From Kalaharituber pfeilii (Eukaryota > Ascomycota > Pezizomycetes > Pezizales > Pezizaceae), in assembly GCA_015179045.1 (NCBI GenBank), contig WHUZ01000203.1, forward strand, positions 1 through 30,423: 30,423 nt of DNA. Direction: 5' to 3'. The notes beneath the pieces are model-generated. The model was not told the DNA's origin and made no database searches. It worked only from the letters and a program-made list of their open reading frames with translations. Made by a program: the position numbers and the translations under genes. Of the stretch, positions 18,650-27,523 are shown in pieces. Position 1 is the first letter of the stretch. Every line of letters begins with the position of its first letter.

Positions 18650-19839
18650 TTAGTTTTTTGGGTCAGAGGTGTACAGAGGGGTGGCGTTGGCGGGTGGACT
18701 GAGGTCAGCATTGGTGGTCCTGATCGCCTGACCCTTGCGCAGAGGGCAGTGGGTGGCCCAGTGGCCGGATTGTGCGCAGTACATACACAAGTTGTTTTCT
18801 CGTCGCCTCTTCTTCTCATCGTCAGAGAGAGGTCCTCGTTTCTTGCTGACCTGGACCTGAGCTTGAGTGGCGGAGAGGTCCATTGGAATGCTTCCTCCGG
18901 GCGTCTGTGGGCGTGTGTGGTGGGGTTTGGGGGCTGAAGTGGAGGCATACAAGGCACGGTCCTTGTTATCGATACCTATACAGAGTTTGACGAAGGCATT
19001 GAAGTTGGTAGGCTCGTTTAGGACGCTAATAAGATAGTTTTTCACCTGAAACCAGAGCCCGTTCCGGAAGAAGTCGATCTTGGTTTGGTCGTCGTATCCG
19101 AGTGTTGCGGCCAGGGGGGCAAACTTGGCATGGTAGGTGGAACAGTTCTCGTTACCCTGCTTCAGGGCCTTGAGCTTTCTTTCGGCAGTGGTCCGGCGTC
19201 TGGGTCATCAAAGGCAGCTCTGAGGGCGGTAATAAAGGCTGCGTAGTCAGCGAAGGTGACAAGCCCTATTGTATCATTGAAGTGCAGCTGGAACCACTGT
19301 CTGGCGTTCCCGGATAGGTAGGATGCGGCGTATGTGAGTTTCTTAGTGTCTGTGTCATACCGGGTAGGATCGGCATTAAAGACAAGGTGTAGTTGAGTGA
19401 CGAAGTCCTTGAATTTTTCCCTAGTTCCATCGAATGGGGCTAGGTCGGTAACCTTAGAGGCTTGAAATTGTTCCTGGGTTTGAGCGCCATTTTATGTAAT
19501 TTTCTGGGAGGATATGGCGGTGAGTTTTTGGTGTAAACAGTAATAGAAACCCTGGTAATAGTAATCCCACAGGACTTTTATAGTTTTGGTTGTACCATGA
19601 TCGGGGATGTTAAAGTTGGCCTAGGTTTCTTGTAAAGCTGAGATCATTCCGCTACCATGGGCAGTGAAGATAAAGGTACTAAATTCTCTGGAGGTGCCGG
19701 CTGGGATGGTAGGTTTTCCAGCAGGGGTAAGAGGTGTTAAGGTGAGGGCAGTGCACAGGGTCCTTCAGGCTGTTTTCCGTACTTTGATTGAGTCGGTACT
19801 GGTACTGGCACTGGTGCTGATGCTGGCAGAGTCTCCCAT
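18650..19839 (-). pseudogene. gag: Gag of chromovirus C
   Basis: The start is ATG at 19839, only 30 bp from the 5' LTR: MGDSASISTSASTSTDSIKV, a serine/threonine-rich N-terminus. The capsid core reads DLAPFDGTREKFKDFVTQLH and YAASYLSGNARQWFQLHF at about 19265-19440, a canonical Retrotrans_gag domain. A frameshift near 19190 leads to ERKLKALKQGNENCSTYHAK and, further on, a zinc knuckle CMYCAQSGHWATHC at about 18745-18790 (C-x2-C-x4-H-x4-C), which binds the genomic RNA. The frame ends at TAG 18650. Three in-frame stops near the N-terminus (TGA at a former CGA, TAG at a former CAG, and one TAA) and the frameshift inactivate it. Normally Gag would assemble the particle. Confidence 0.88.
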
Positions 19840-19869
19840 AGCTGCAACTGATTGAGCGATGCAATAAAG

Positions 19870-20645
19870 TGTAATGAACAAGTCCGGGTCAGGGTACAGG
19901 ATCTGGGTACGGGATAGGCAGCGAGTGCAGAGGCAAGGTCATAGGTGGAGGCAGAGATAGAGGCGGTCGGGACTATGAGATATCGAGACGTAGATGTATT
20001 AAAAGGCTAGATACACAACTTGGGTAGGAAACAAGTTGTTGCGTGGAGAAGCAAGAGGGAGGAGGGAGGAGAGCCTCTTTATAAAAAACCCTCGGTGGAA
20101 AATTTAGGCAAATAAGCAAACAAGCCAATAAGTAAACAAACGAAGTACATGGAAAACTGAGAAGCGACTAGAAGTACATAGAAAACAAAGAAAACGACAG
20201 GAAGTATATGGATGACCAAGGAATAACTGGAAGTAGGAAGAAGCATCAAGAATAAGCTCGGCGATACCTGTTTCTAGCAGATTCTATAGCTTTTTAGTAG
20301 AGTCTATGGCTTCTGGCAGGGTCTATAGCTTCCAGCAGGTTCTATGACTTTCTGGCGGGTTCTGCGGCTTTCTGGCGGGTTCTAGGGATTCAGGTTCTTC
20401 TAGCAGGTTCTGGCAGGTTCTTCAGTTCGGGTTGTTAAATAATGACCAGGATGCTGGTGGCCATGTCGCTTAAGCATGCTCACAGGTATAGAGATATATA
20501 TTGGAGTGCTAGAAGGAGTACGGCGAATTTCAAGGGTGTCAGAGTCAGCTGCACGTGTACGAGTACCGGTGAGTAGTACGTTGGTTGCCAGTATAGGACC
20601 GGAGCTGGAGGGTCTGGGGCAAGGGGTCCGAGTTGGATTGTTATA
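19870..20645 (-). repeat. 5' LTR of chromovirus C
   Basis: 776 bp, starting TGTAATGAACAAG on the plus strand and ending GGATTGTTATA, where TTACA has become TTATA by C-to-T. It contains the promoter of the element. The internal sequence next to it, CTTTATTGCATCGCTC on the minus strand, does not start with the usual TGG of a tRNA primer-binding site. Confidence 0.92.
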
Positions 20646-20650
20646 GAGAA
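20646..20650. other. Target-site duplication of C, right copy
   Basis: GAGAA, identical to 13951-13955. Confidence 0.9.
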
Positions 20651-20715
20651 ATTTTTTGAAAGGCTCATACTAACTCAGCTTATATTGACATAAATACTAG
20701 TATTATACACATACT
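20651..20715. mobile_element. Insertion F, right part
   Basis: Short remainder of F on the far side of C. GGCTCATACTA here is close to the inverse of CAGTATGAGTT at the left edge of F (about 13493), a possible short terminal inverted repeat, though then the last 40 bp would lie outside the element. Confidence 0.4.
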
Positions 20716-21270
20716 TAGCTAGTAGTAGCCAAGTAGCCTATCAGTTCTGTTAATCAAAGCAGAAGATATATAGATACTGCTTGAGAGTCTATATTATTTA
20801 CTCTAATAATCTATCAATTTATGAATAGTAGGGTATAGATAGCTAGAGTTTGATATTAACCTATTAGTTAATCTTCTTCCAACATATAGAGGTGAATTGG
20901 AGGTCTTAATCTCATGTAATAGCTTATAGTAGTCTATAATGCTACTAGATGTTATTAATGAATACTAAGCAACATTTATAGATATCTAAATAGTTTTGGC
21001 TAGTATGTATTAGTGAACCTTAGTGAAATAGTTTATAATGATAAGGATTATATTGTAGCCTTCCAATTCTAGTAGTTCTTTGACAAAATCTATTGCTACT
21101 TCTTCAAATGGCTTAACTCTAGTTTGTATTAATATTAATTAAATTCAGTTAGCATACCTATCAGCTTTTACCTTTTAGCATACTATACAACTGGCAATAT
21201 ATATTTGTATAGCTTCTTTCTATCCATCTCAGTAGAAGTTCCTTAATATCATTTCTTGAGTGCAGTGCAC
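20716..21270 (-). pseudogene. Integrase relic of gypsy B
   Basis: Readable pieces are EVHCTQEMILRNFY and IYIASCIVC near 21170-21260, the remains of the zinc-binding region; VAIDFVKELLELEGYNIILI near 21040-21110, with the first catalytic aspartate in A-I-D-F; and NYFTKVH just after. The segment with the second aspartate and the glutamate is frame-shifted and poorly readable around 20740-20900. Aligned with E at 26640-27180. It is inactive. Confidence 0.75.
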
Positions 21271-21273
21271 TTC

Positions 21274-21561
21274 TTAGTAGCTAGCAACTTCTGAGTTATA
21301 GTACTGTTTCATGACTGTTAGTCTATATTCTTCTGGTACTACTATAAGACTATTTCTTCTTTCCCAATCCCTAGTATTAATGTCTTTCAACTCTAAGTCC
21401 TCTTCAACAGAGTTATTGTTAATAAGTAGTTGCCTATCTTTTAGAAGTTGGACTTCTAGACCTATAGGTTTATTACTAGCCTGATATGATATAGTATCAG
21501 CTTTCCTATTATTATTTTTATTACAGTAGATAATAGTAAAGTCTAGCTTATACATTTTCAT
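21274..21561 (-). pseudogene. RNase H C-terminus and linker of gypsy B
   Basis: The segment stays open for 95 codons: YKLDFTIIYCNKNNNRKADT, then EVQLLKDRQLLINNNSVEED, then EEYRLTVMKQYYNSEVASY. The first part is the end of RNase H (the usual K-x-N-x-x-A-D-x-L-S/T-R), here N-R-K-A-D-T; the second is the linker to the integrase zinc-binding domain. E has the parallel KADVLTRRFGDEPARLEAQL and LLKDRQLLINGEPVE at 27320-27440. The apparent start methionine is internal. Confidence 0.78.
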
Positions 21562-21699
21562 ATACTAGTTAGCTTGTCAAGAGTTAAGCTTCTGCTTAGT
21601 AGTGAAGTATTTGAGGCTATAGTGATCTACGTATACATTGATATGTACCTCCTGTATCCAGGTATACTATTTCTTAAAGCAGTCAATAATTGCCAACAG

Positions 21700-22700
21700 C
21701 TACTTGTCATATATAGAGTAATTTTATTTGGCTATATTGAGGGCTTGTAAGTGGAAGTTAACTAAATATAGTATCCTAGTTCTGTTCCTCTTATAATATT
21801 GGTACAAAATACTAGCAAGGACTTAGTTAGATATATTAGTTTCTATAATTGTTTTTAGGGTTCTATCTCATAGGTATAATACTGGGGTAAATATGAATAC
21901 TTGATTAAGTTTATTAAATCACTACTATTATACATCATTCTATAAGACTGGTATATTGCCTATGAGAGATGTAAGTAGTTTGGCTTTGGTACTCTAGTAT
22001 TTGATAAAGCAGCAGTAATAGCTAGCAAAGCCTAAAAACTTCTGGACTTCCTTTTTCTTAGTTGGTCTTGGCCAGTCGCCAATAGTACTAAGCTTATAAG
22101 AGTCTATTTTGATCTCTTTCCCATTGATGATATGAATAAAGAAGGTTGTTTCTTATACATAAAATTCGGACTTAGCCAGGTTCATAGCCAGTTCGTGGTC
22201 AAGTAGTAGTTGCAGAATCTGTTTCATAATTTTTTAGTATTTGGCTTTAGTTCTTTTACTATAGATCAAGATATCATTCAAGTACTATGCTACCCTATTA
22301 ATATTCTTCAGGATTTTTATCTATCATCTCTTCAAAGCTCGCTAGTGCATTGATAAGTCCAAAGGGCATAATAGTATATTCAAACAAGCCCTTCTTACTC
22401 TTAAAGGCAGTCTTCTATTCATTACCTAACTTAATTTACATGAGCTAGTAGCTGTTTTTGAGATTTAGTTTAGCAAAGTATTTACTACTATAGGCCTTTT
22501 CTAGAAGATCTGGCATAAGTGGGAGAGAATAATGGTTCAGTACTATAATTTTATTGAGTCTCCCTTAATTCACATATAAATAGAGTAAGCTATCCTTTTT
22601 CTAAATGAATAGTATTGGTATGCCAGCTATAGATCTTGAATATATAATCTTACCAGTAGATAGGTACTCTTTCAGATACCTCTATAGGGCTTGATCTTAC
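21700..22700 (-). pseudogene. pol: Reverse transcriptase relic of gypsy B
   Basis: Motifs read RLNKIIVLNHYSLPLMPDLL and YFAKLNLKNSY (about 22470-22560), where motif A has changed from L-D-L to L-N-L; TAFKSKKGLFEYTIMPFGLI followed by NALASFEEMID (about 22340-22415); and YLNDILIYSKR at about 22255-22290. The box that should be YLDD is YLND. Two catalytic aspartates have therefore become asparagine through G-to-A changes. The rest, down to 21700, is scattered over frames. This copy could not encode a working polymerase. Confidence 0.82.
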
Positions 22701-22719
22701 TCTCAGGTAGTCTTATATA

Positions 22720-23160
22720 TTGAGGCATTAGGTACTTTAGCATTAGGATTATTGAGTGAGATCTTGTAGTCTCAGGATTAGTAGAGTGGTAGTCTAGCTA
22801 CTTGCTTCTCAGAGAATACTTAAGTAAAATGTTCATAATATTTGAATATATTAGTTATTAGTAGTACATCACTCTCCTCCAGAAGCTCCTTTCTTAACTC
22901 CAAAATAGAAACAGATAGTAGAACAATTTTATCATAAAAAATAATAAAATTAAGGGAATTATATATTAAACACTGGTTTTTACAATTAATAAAGAAACTT
23001 TTTCTTTCTAATAAAGATAATTTCAAGAGAACTTCTCTATTACCAATATCTAAGTATTCTATATTAAAATAAAATACAGTACTAGATATCACATTACCTG
23101 ATTTATTCTGAATGTTAGAAAATACAAATATAGTATTCGAAACCTTTGTTCCTCCTTTTA
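22720..23160 (-). pseudogene. Protease-linker relic of gypsy B
   Basis: Frame 23092-22820 reads FNIEYLDIGNREVLLKLSLL and ends ESDVLLITNIFKYYEHFT; the frame then goes on as VFSEKQVARLPLY and NNPNAKVPNASIYKTT toward the reverse transcriptase. It matches relic A at 1244-1700 block for block. The catalytic D-S/T-G itself should lie to the right of 23092 and is not recognisable. It is notable that this same segment is open in both A and B. Confidence 0.72.
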
Positions 23161-24632
23161 GAGAGCTCCCATTCCTCTAGCATATATTTACAGGTCTAGT
23201 ATAATCCTTCTAACTTAGTTTCCTTATTGGAGATAAAGAGACAATAGAAGCAAATGTACTATAGTCGATGAGTACTTAAACTTTGATACTAGATGGCTAG
23301 AAGAGAATGTCTATAGTAAGGAGAGGTGTATATTTCAGAAACTACCTAATAGTATACTGAGAGTTTCCTATTCATTTTTCAACTCGTTATATACTAACTC
23401 ACTGTTGGAGTTGAGTTCAGTTATCTGTAGGTAATACCTATATATATGCTTCTACTTAAGGAGTTTCTCGATTTATTTCTCCAGTGTCTTGATATTCCTC
23501 TTTTTTTTTTTTACCTTTATAGTAGTTATCTTCTTTAGCTTGAGTTTTTTTGCTTTGTAGGTCTACTCTATAAAGTAGTCTCTAGCCTCATATATATTAG
23601 AAGCATACTTAATACAAATGCTATCTGTCTTCTATTGTTAGTTAATAGTATACAGCATAAAGTTATTGTTCTTAGAGTTATTAACTATATATCCATTATA
23701 TGAGTTTGTAGGTTTAGAGGATGATATGTTTCTTTCTCCAGGTTCTTTCTATTTATTAGGAGAGAGTTTGTAAGAGGAGGAATAAGAAGTCTTAGAGGCA
23801 TAGGTAGTAATAGATATAGCTTTTTCCTTCCACAGAGACTAGTTAGTCATAGCTTCTATGTATGCTACTATATGACTTACAATTATAGTATTAATATTCT
23901 TTATAATAAATCCAATCAAGACCGTATCTTCTAAGCTTACCAAAAAGTTCCATTCATTGATATTAGTAAGGTAAGAGTAGATATTCTTTACTTAGCAAGT
24001 ATTCTAAATCTTTTGAGCCTTTTTGGCTTTGTCTTATTGGTTTTAATATTACCTCTTGAACTATATATACATTGCACCTAAGTCTATTTTATATTTCGAT
24101 AGTACCTCTACTATATCTTTACAGACTCTTCTAAGTAGTAAGAGATGATTTTGTTCTTAGTTCTATTATTCTCAACATTATATACCTTAAAATACTCTTC
24201 TATTGAGAAGAGAAAGTCTTATAGCTCTTCATACTTTTCAGAGAATAATTTCAGCTGCTTCACCTAGAGTAGAGATGAGTAGAATCTTGAGTGGGAGTGA
24301 TGATGGTAGTAGCAGGACTCTGAGTAGCTGTGTAAGAGTCTTCATCCTTGGTTATTTAGTAGTGGTAGAAGGTTCTGCTCTAGCTATAAGACTATAGTAA
24401 TCTGCTAGGTTAATGTATTCATTTAAGTAATTAATGTATTTAGTTGTATACTTCTTTCCTATAATATTGCTGTTTTAAGTGTTTCTAATTTATCATTCTA
24501 GGCTTGACCTTTAGCCTCAAATCATTTGTCTACTAGATCAATAAGAGTCTTAAAATTAATATTTACCAGCTTCTTAAAGTCTGTGATATCTTGTTGCTTA
24601 GTATGTAACTATTTATTTCGAAGATTGGCTAT
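23160..24632 (-). pseudogene. gag: Gag relic of gypsy B
   Basis: Heavily mutated. The start side reads SLVVIANLRNK, then LHTKQQDITDFKKLVNINFK and TLIDLVDK (about 24530-24670), probably an N-terminal coiled part of Gag. Toward 23300 the ITELNSNSELVYNELKN segment parallels ITELDSDSED of relic A just before the protease. T-rich tracts such as the one at 23500-23511 are A-runs on the coding strand. No zinc knuckle is seen. The middle (23600-24400) is too decayed to follow. Confidence 0.6.
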
Positions 24633-24634
24633 TA

Positions 24635-25166
24635 CAACTAAAGATAAAGACCTACCAAATATTGGAAAGGTACTATGTTCATATTGTTATAAGACTTACT
24701 AAGATGTATCTAATCAATACTAGATAAGCCGTAGTATACTTTGGTTGTTCAATAGTTACTTTACAGACATATGTATTGGTTCTTGTATGTATACTATACT
24801 AATACATGAATGGTACTTATAAAGCAACTTGTGTTGCTTACAATATCTTTACTAATAATGTATGGTTGTAATATATATAATGCTTTACTTACTTATTGGT
24901 TTTAGAAAGGGGATCTGTATTATTATATGTTTCTATTATATTATTGTTTCTATATTTACTTATCTATTTATGAGATAGTATTATTACATTATAGTTATAT
25001 TATTAATTATTGACGAGTCATGTATGACAAGCACTTAATATATAAGTCCTAGCTTTTGCTATTAGTTAGAAAGAATTAAGATACTAGTAGTATCCTAAGT
25101 TTTATTCAAACTCTAAGTGTTACTAACAAGTACTTCAATATTACTAAGTGGTAGCAGTTTTAGTAT
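24635..25166 (+). mobile_element. Short inverted-repeat element (MITE-like), copy 1
   Basis: About 530 bp of non-coding AT-rich DNA, in inverted orientation to the copy at 25175-25695 and matching it over nearly its whole length. The left end reads TA-CAACTAAAGATAAAGACC against TGGCTAAAGGTAAAGACC in the other copy, the differences being mainly G-to-A. The right end (about AGTTTTAGTAT) is a degraded version of ACCTTTAGCCA. It appears to sit in the N-terminal gag region of gypsy B. The TA next to the end fits a Tc1/mariner-type target, but this is inferred from the better-preserved copy. Confidence 0.65.
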
Positions 25167-25174
25167 GAATGGTA

Positions 25175-25695
25175 TGGCTAAAGGTGAGTAGCGAAAAAGA
25201 GTGGGCAATAAGTAAGTAATAGACTTAGAGTTCAAGTAAAACTTAGAATACTACTAGTATCTCAATTTGGTGGAAGCTAGTACTTATATATTAAGTACCT
25301 ATTATACATAACTCATCGATAATTAATAATATAGCTATAATATGATAACACTATCTTATAAAATAGATAAATAAATATAGCAATAGTAATATAATACAAA
25401 CATATAATAATATAGATCTCCTTTCTAAAACCAGTAAGCAAGTGAAGTATTATCCATATTGCAACCATACATTATTAGTAAAAGTATTGTAAGTGACTCT
25501 AGTTGCTTTATGAATACTTTACATGTATTAGTGTAGTATACATACAAGAACTAATATATACATCTATGAGGTAACTACCGAATAACCAAAGTGTACTACA
25601 GCTTGCTTAGTATTAATCAGATATATCTTAGCAAGTCTTATAATAATATAAAGGTAGTACCTTCTCAATATTTAGTAGGTCTTTACCTTTAGCCA
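25175..25695 (-). mobile_element. Short inverted-repeat element (MITE-like), copy 2
   Basis: 521 bp, bounded by an 11-bp perfect inverted repeat TGGCTAAAGGT ... ACCTTTAGCCA and flanked on both sides by TA (25173-25174 and 25696-25697). No open frame. TA duplication plus short inverted ends and small size fit a non-autonomous Tc1/mariner-type MITE. It lies tail to tail with copy 1, with only about 8 bp between them, so the pair forms a palindrome of about 1.06 kb. Its right edge is next to the purine tract of gypsy E, where an LTR would be expected; an alternative reading as an LTR of E is therefore possible but is contradicted by the opposite orientation of copy 1. Confidence 0.65.
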
Positions 25696-25701
25696 TAATA
25701 T

Positions 25702-25713
25702 CACCCCCTATCT
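25702..25713 (-). other. Polypurine tract of gypsy E
   Basis: GATAGGGGGTGA on the minus strand, right after the end of the pol frame (RRRTSK-type residues and a stop). It marks the 3' end of the internal region. Confidence 0.55.
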
Positions 25714-26079
25714 TAGAGGTTCTTCGTCTCGAAGGCCTACTAAGTTAACTCAAGAGTATTATTAACCCTTTGGTAGGTTCGTGAATTTATCTTTTATAGT
25801 TAAGCAATTCAGTATATTATAATACATAGTACTTGTTCATTAATATTTTTTGTATTAATAGCTAATAGTAAGACTAGTGTGTCCTATAGAATAGTATTAC
25901 ATTATATTAAGTACTAGTTCACATAGTACTTATATAAGTTCAAAGCCTTTAGATATTCAGGTTTCTAAGCTTGTATAGGTTATTCTTATAGAACTACCTG
26001 AGTAGTTTAATGTCATGTTGATGGTTTGCTAGTAGTTCCCATATAGCATTATCTTTGTTATACCATTGTTAATAGATTC

Positions 26080-26230
26080 AGTACTTGACTTGACCTTAGA
26101 CTCTTCTACTATTAATGATATGGTCAATATCATAGTAGAGTTCTTTTTTATCATCATCAAGGTTCATTTGGTTTTCATTTCGGACTCAGTATGGCTTTAG
26201 AAGGCTAGTGTGGATAACTTTATGTAGGCG
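26080..26230 (-). pseudogene. Chromodomain relic of gypsy E
   Basis: After IHTSLLKPY and an acidic NLDDDKKEL stretch the frame reads YYDIDHIINSRRVKSSTES. This is the first half of a chromodomain (Y-x-V-x-x-I-I-N-S-R). The V-R-W-x-G-Y half is no longer clear. It shows that the A/B/E family, like C, is a chromovirus, although their sequences are far apart. Confidence 0.65.
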
Positions 26231-27200
26231 GATGCCTTGGAGTAAGTTGAGCTCATATACATGCCAACTAACACCTCATTTGATCTTATAGGAACTAATA
26301 TACTTATTGCTAAGTACTCTATGATTGTCAGCAACAATCCGAAGGTTGCATCACTCAACGAGGACTTGGTCTTCTACTTGGAACTGATGAGACTTCTTAA
26401 TATAATATTGAGACCTCTTGTTGCTTATCTTCTTAAGAGTGTTGTGGATGTTGTTATAAACCATAGTTATCTAGTTGAGCTAGTTTTCTACTGCAGGTGA
26501 GGTAAAGGTAGAGTCATCGGAAATGTGAATAGTCTTTGGGTTGAATCCGTATAGACTTTCAAAGGATGTATAACTATGGGTAGAGGTGCATGAGGAGTTG
26601 TAGGTGAACTCGGCTAGGGGTAGCTAAGTAGTCTAATAGTTTTGATGATCATAACAGAAGATATATAGGTATTGCTTCCATATTTGTATAGCTCTCTCAG
26701 AGAGTCCATTAGTCTAGAGATAGTAGGTAATAGAGAGTTGAAGCTTGATATCAAGCTTGTTTGTTGATCTCTTTCTAGCATGCAGAGGCAAATTGGGGTC
26801 CATGGTCAGAGGTGATTATAAGAGGTAGACCATAGTATTGCCATATTTCATTGATGTAAATAGATATGATATTAGTAGCTGTCCAAGTTGTCTTACCAAG
26901 TATATATCATTGTATTTTAGTAAACCAATTGGTTATGACAAGGATAGTAATGAAGTCTTCTGACTCTAGTAACTCTCCAACAAAGTCTATTGCAATTTCC
27001 TTGAAGAGTTTAATACCTATAGGTATTGGCATGAGTTGTATTAAATATAGGTGTCTCTTAGCTTTAGTCTTTTGACAGTAAGCATAACTTGCAATATAAT
27101 GTTAGGTATCTTTCTTCTATCTATCCTAGTAGAAGTTCTTTAAGATGATTTCATAAGTACAGTGCACTCTCTTATAACTAAAAATATTAGAGTCATAGTA
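26230..27200 (-). pseudogene. Integrase relic of gypsy E
   Basis: In order: RVHCTYEIILKNFY and HYIASYAYCQKTKA (27080-27180), the zinc-binding region with histidine and cysteines; KEIAIDFVGELLESEDFITI and TNWFTK (about 26925-27000), first catalytic aspartate present; LITSDHGPQFAS (about 26800-26830), second aspartate; TNGLSERAIQIWKQYL (about 26655-26705), catalytic glutamate present. PLAEFTYNSSCTSTHSYTSF then ESLYGFNPKTI follow near 26530-26620. All three catalytic acids can still be read, though in more than one frame and with TAG and TAA between them. The long open frame on the other strand at 26261-26500 is a shadow of its C-terminal part. Confidence 0.82.
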
Positions 27201-27299
27201 TTGCTTTATGACTTTAGGTTAGTATTCTTTCAGTACTATTAATAACCCATCCTCTCTTCTTTTCTAGTTGTTGATATTAATACTATCAACATCATAATC

Positions 27300-27523
27300 T
27301 CATTCGACAGGCTCTCCATTAATAAGAAGTTGCCTGTCTTTAAGTAGTTGTGCCTCTAGTCTGGCAGGTTCATCGCCGAACCTTCTAGTTAATACATCGG
27401 CTTTTCTGTTATCCAGTCCCTTCTAGTAGTAGATAGTAAAGTCAAACTTGCATAGTTTGATATACCAGTTTGCTTGTTAGGAGTTGAGCCTTTACTTAGA
27501 AATGAAGTAGGTGAGGCCATCAT
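27300..27523 (-). pseudogene. RNase H C-terminal relic of gypsy E
   Basis: Reads ANWYIKLCKFDFTIYY and DNRKADVLTRRFGDEPARLE, then AQLLKDRQLLINGEPVE. K-A-D-V-L-T-R-R is the usual end of a gypsy RNase H. The domain is cut at about 27523 by repeat D; the upstream motifs and the reverse transcriptase of E are not in the window. Confidence 0.8.

Larger units (their letters stand above)
13956..20645 (-). mobile_element. Chromovirus C, nearly full-length Ty3/gypsy element
   Basis: A 6,690-bp LTR retrotransposon on the minus strand: 5' LTR 19870-20645, gag, protease, reverse transcriptase, RNase H, integrase, chromodomain, purine tract, 3' LTR 13956-14727. The flanking GAGAA pentamers are identical. 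The integrase-after-RNase H order and C-terminal chromodomain place it in the chromoviruses. It is visibly GC- and CpG-richer than its surroundings and its coding motifs are largely intact, so it is younger than A, B, D and E, or escaped most RIP. The LTRs differ at many places, nearly all transitions, so it is not very recent. Several one-base frameshifts and stops in gag and pol mean this copy could not make a complete Gag-Pol. It lies in insertion F, inside gypsy B. Confidence 0.95.
20716..24632 (-). mobile_element. Ty3/gypsy retrotransposon relic B (main part)
   Basis: Minus-strand relic of the same family as A and E, in the order gag (24632 to 23160), protease and linker (23150 to 22820), reverse transcriptase (22700 to 21700), RNase H end and linker (21561 to 21274), integrase (21260 to 20716). 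The end of pol continues at 13496-12986 beyond insertions F and C. The 5' LTR is not present where expected: gag reads right up to an inverted-repeat element at 24635. Stops are very frequent. Confidence 0.85.
25698..27523 (-). mobile_element. Ty3/gypsy retrotransposon relic E (3' half)
   Basis: The 3' half of pol from a sister copy of A and B: end of RNase H, integrase, chromodomain, then a purine tract GATAGGGGGTGA on the minus strand (about 25702-25713). The 5' part is replaced at 27524 by repeat D. The 3' LTR expected after the purine tract is not recognisable, because the MITE-like copy begins there. E is the best preserved of the three relics downstream of RNase H and serves as the guide for aligning the split copy B. 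Confidence 0.85.

Noticed and set aside
18455..18937. Lysine/glutamine-rich 160-codon plus-strand frame
   Set aside because: It is the complement of the gag zinc knuckle plus the CAGAAA hexamer tract, not a gene.
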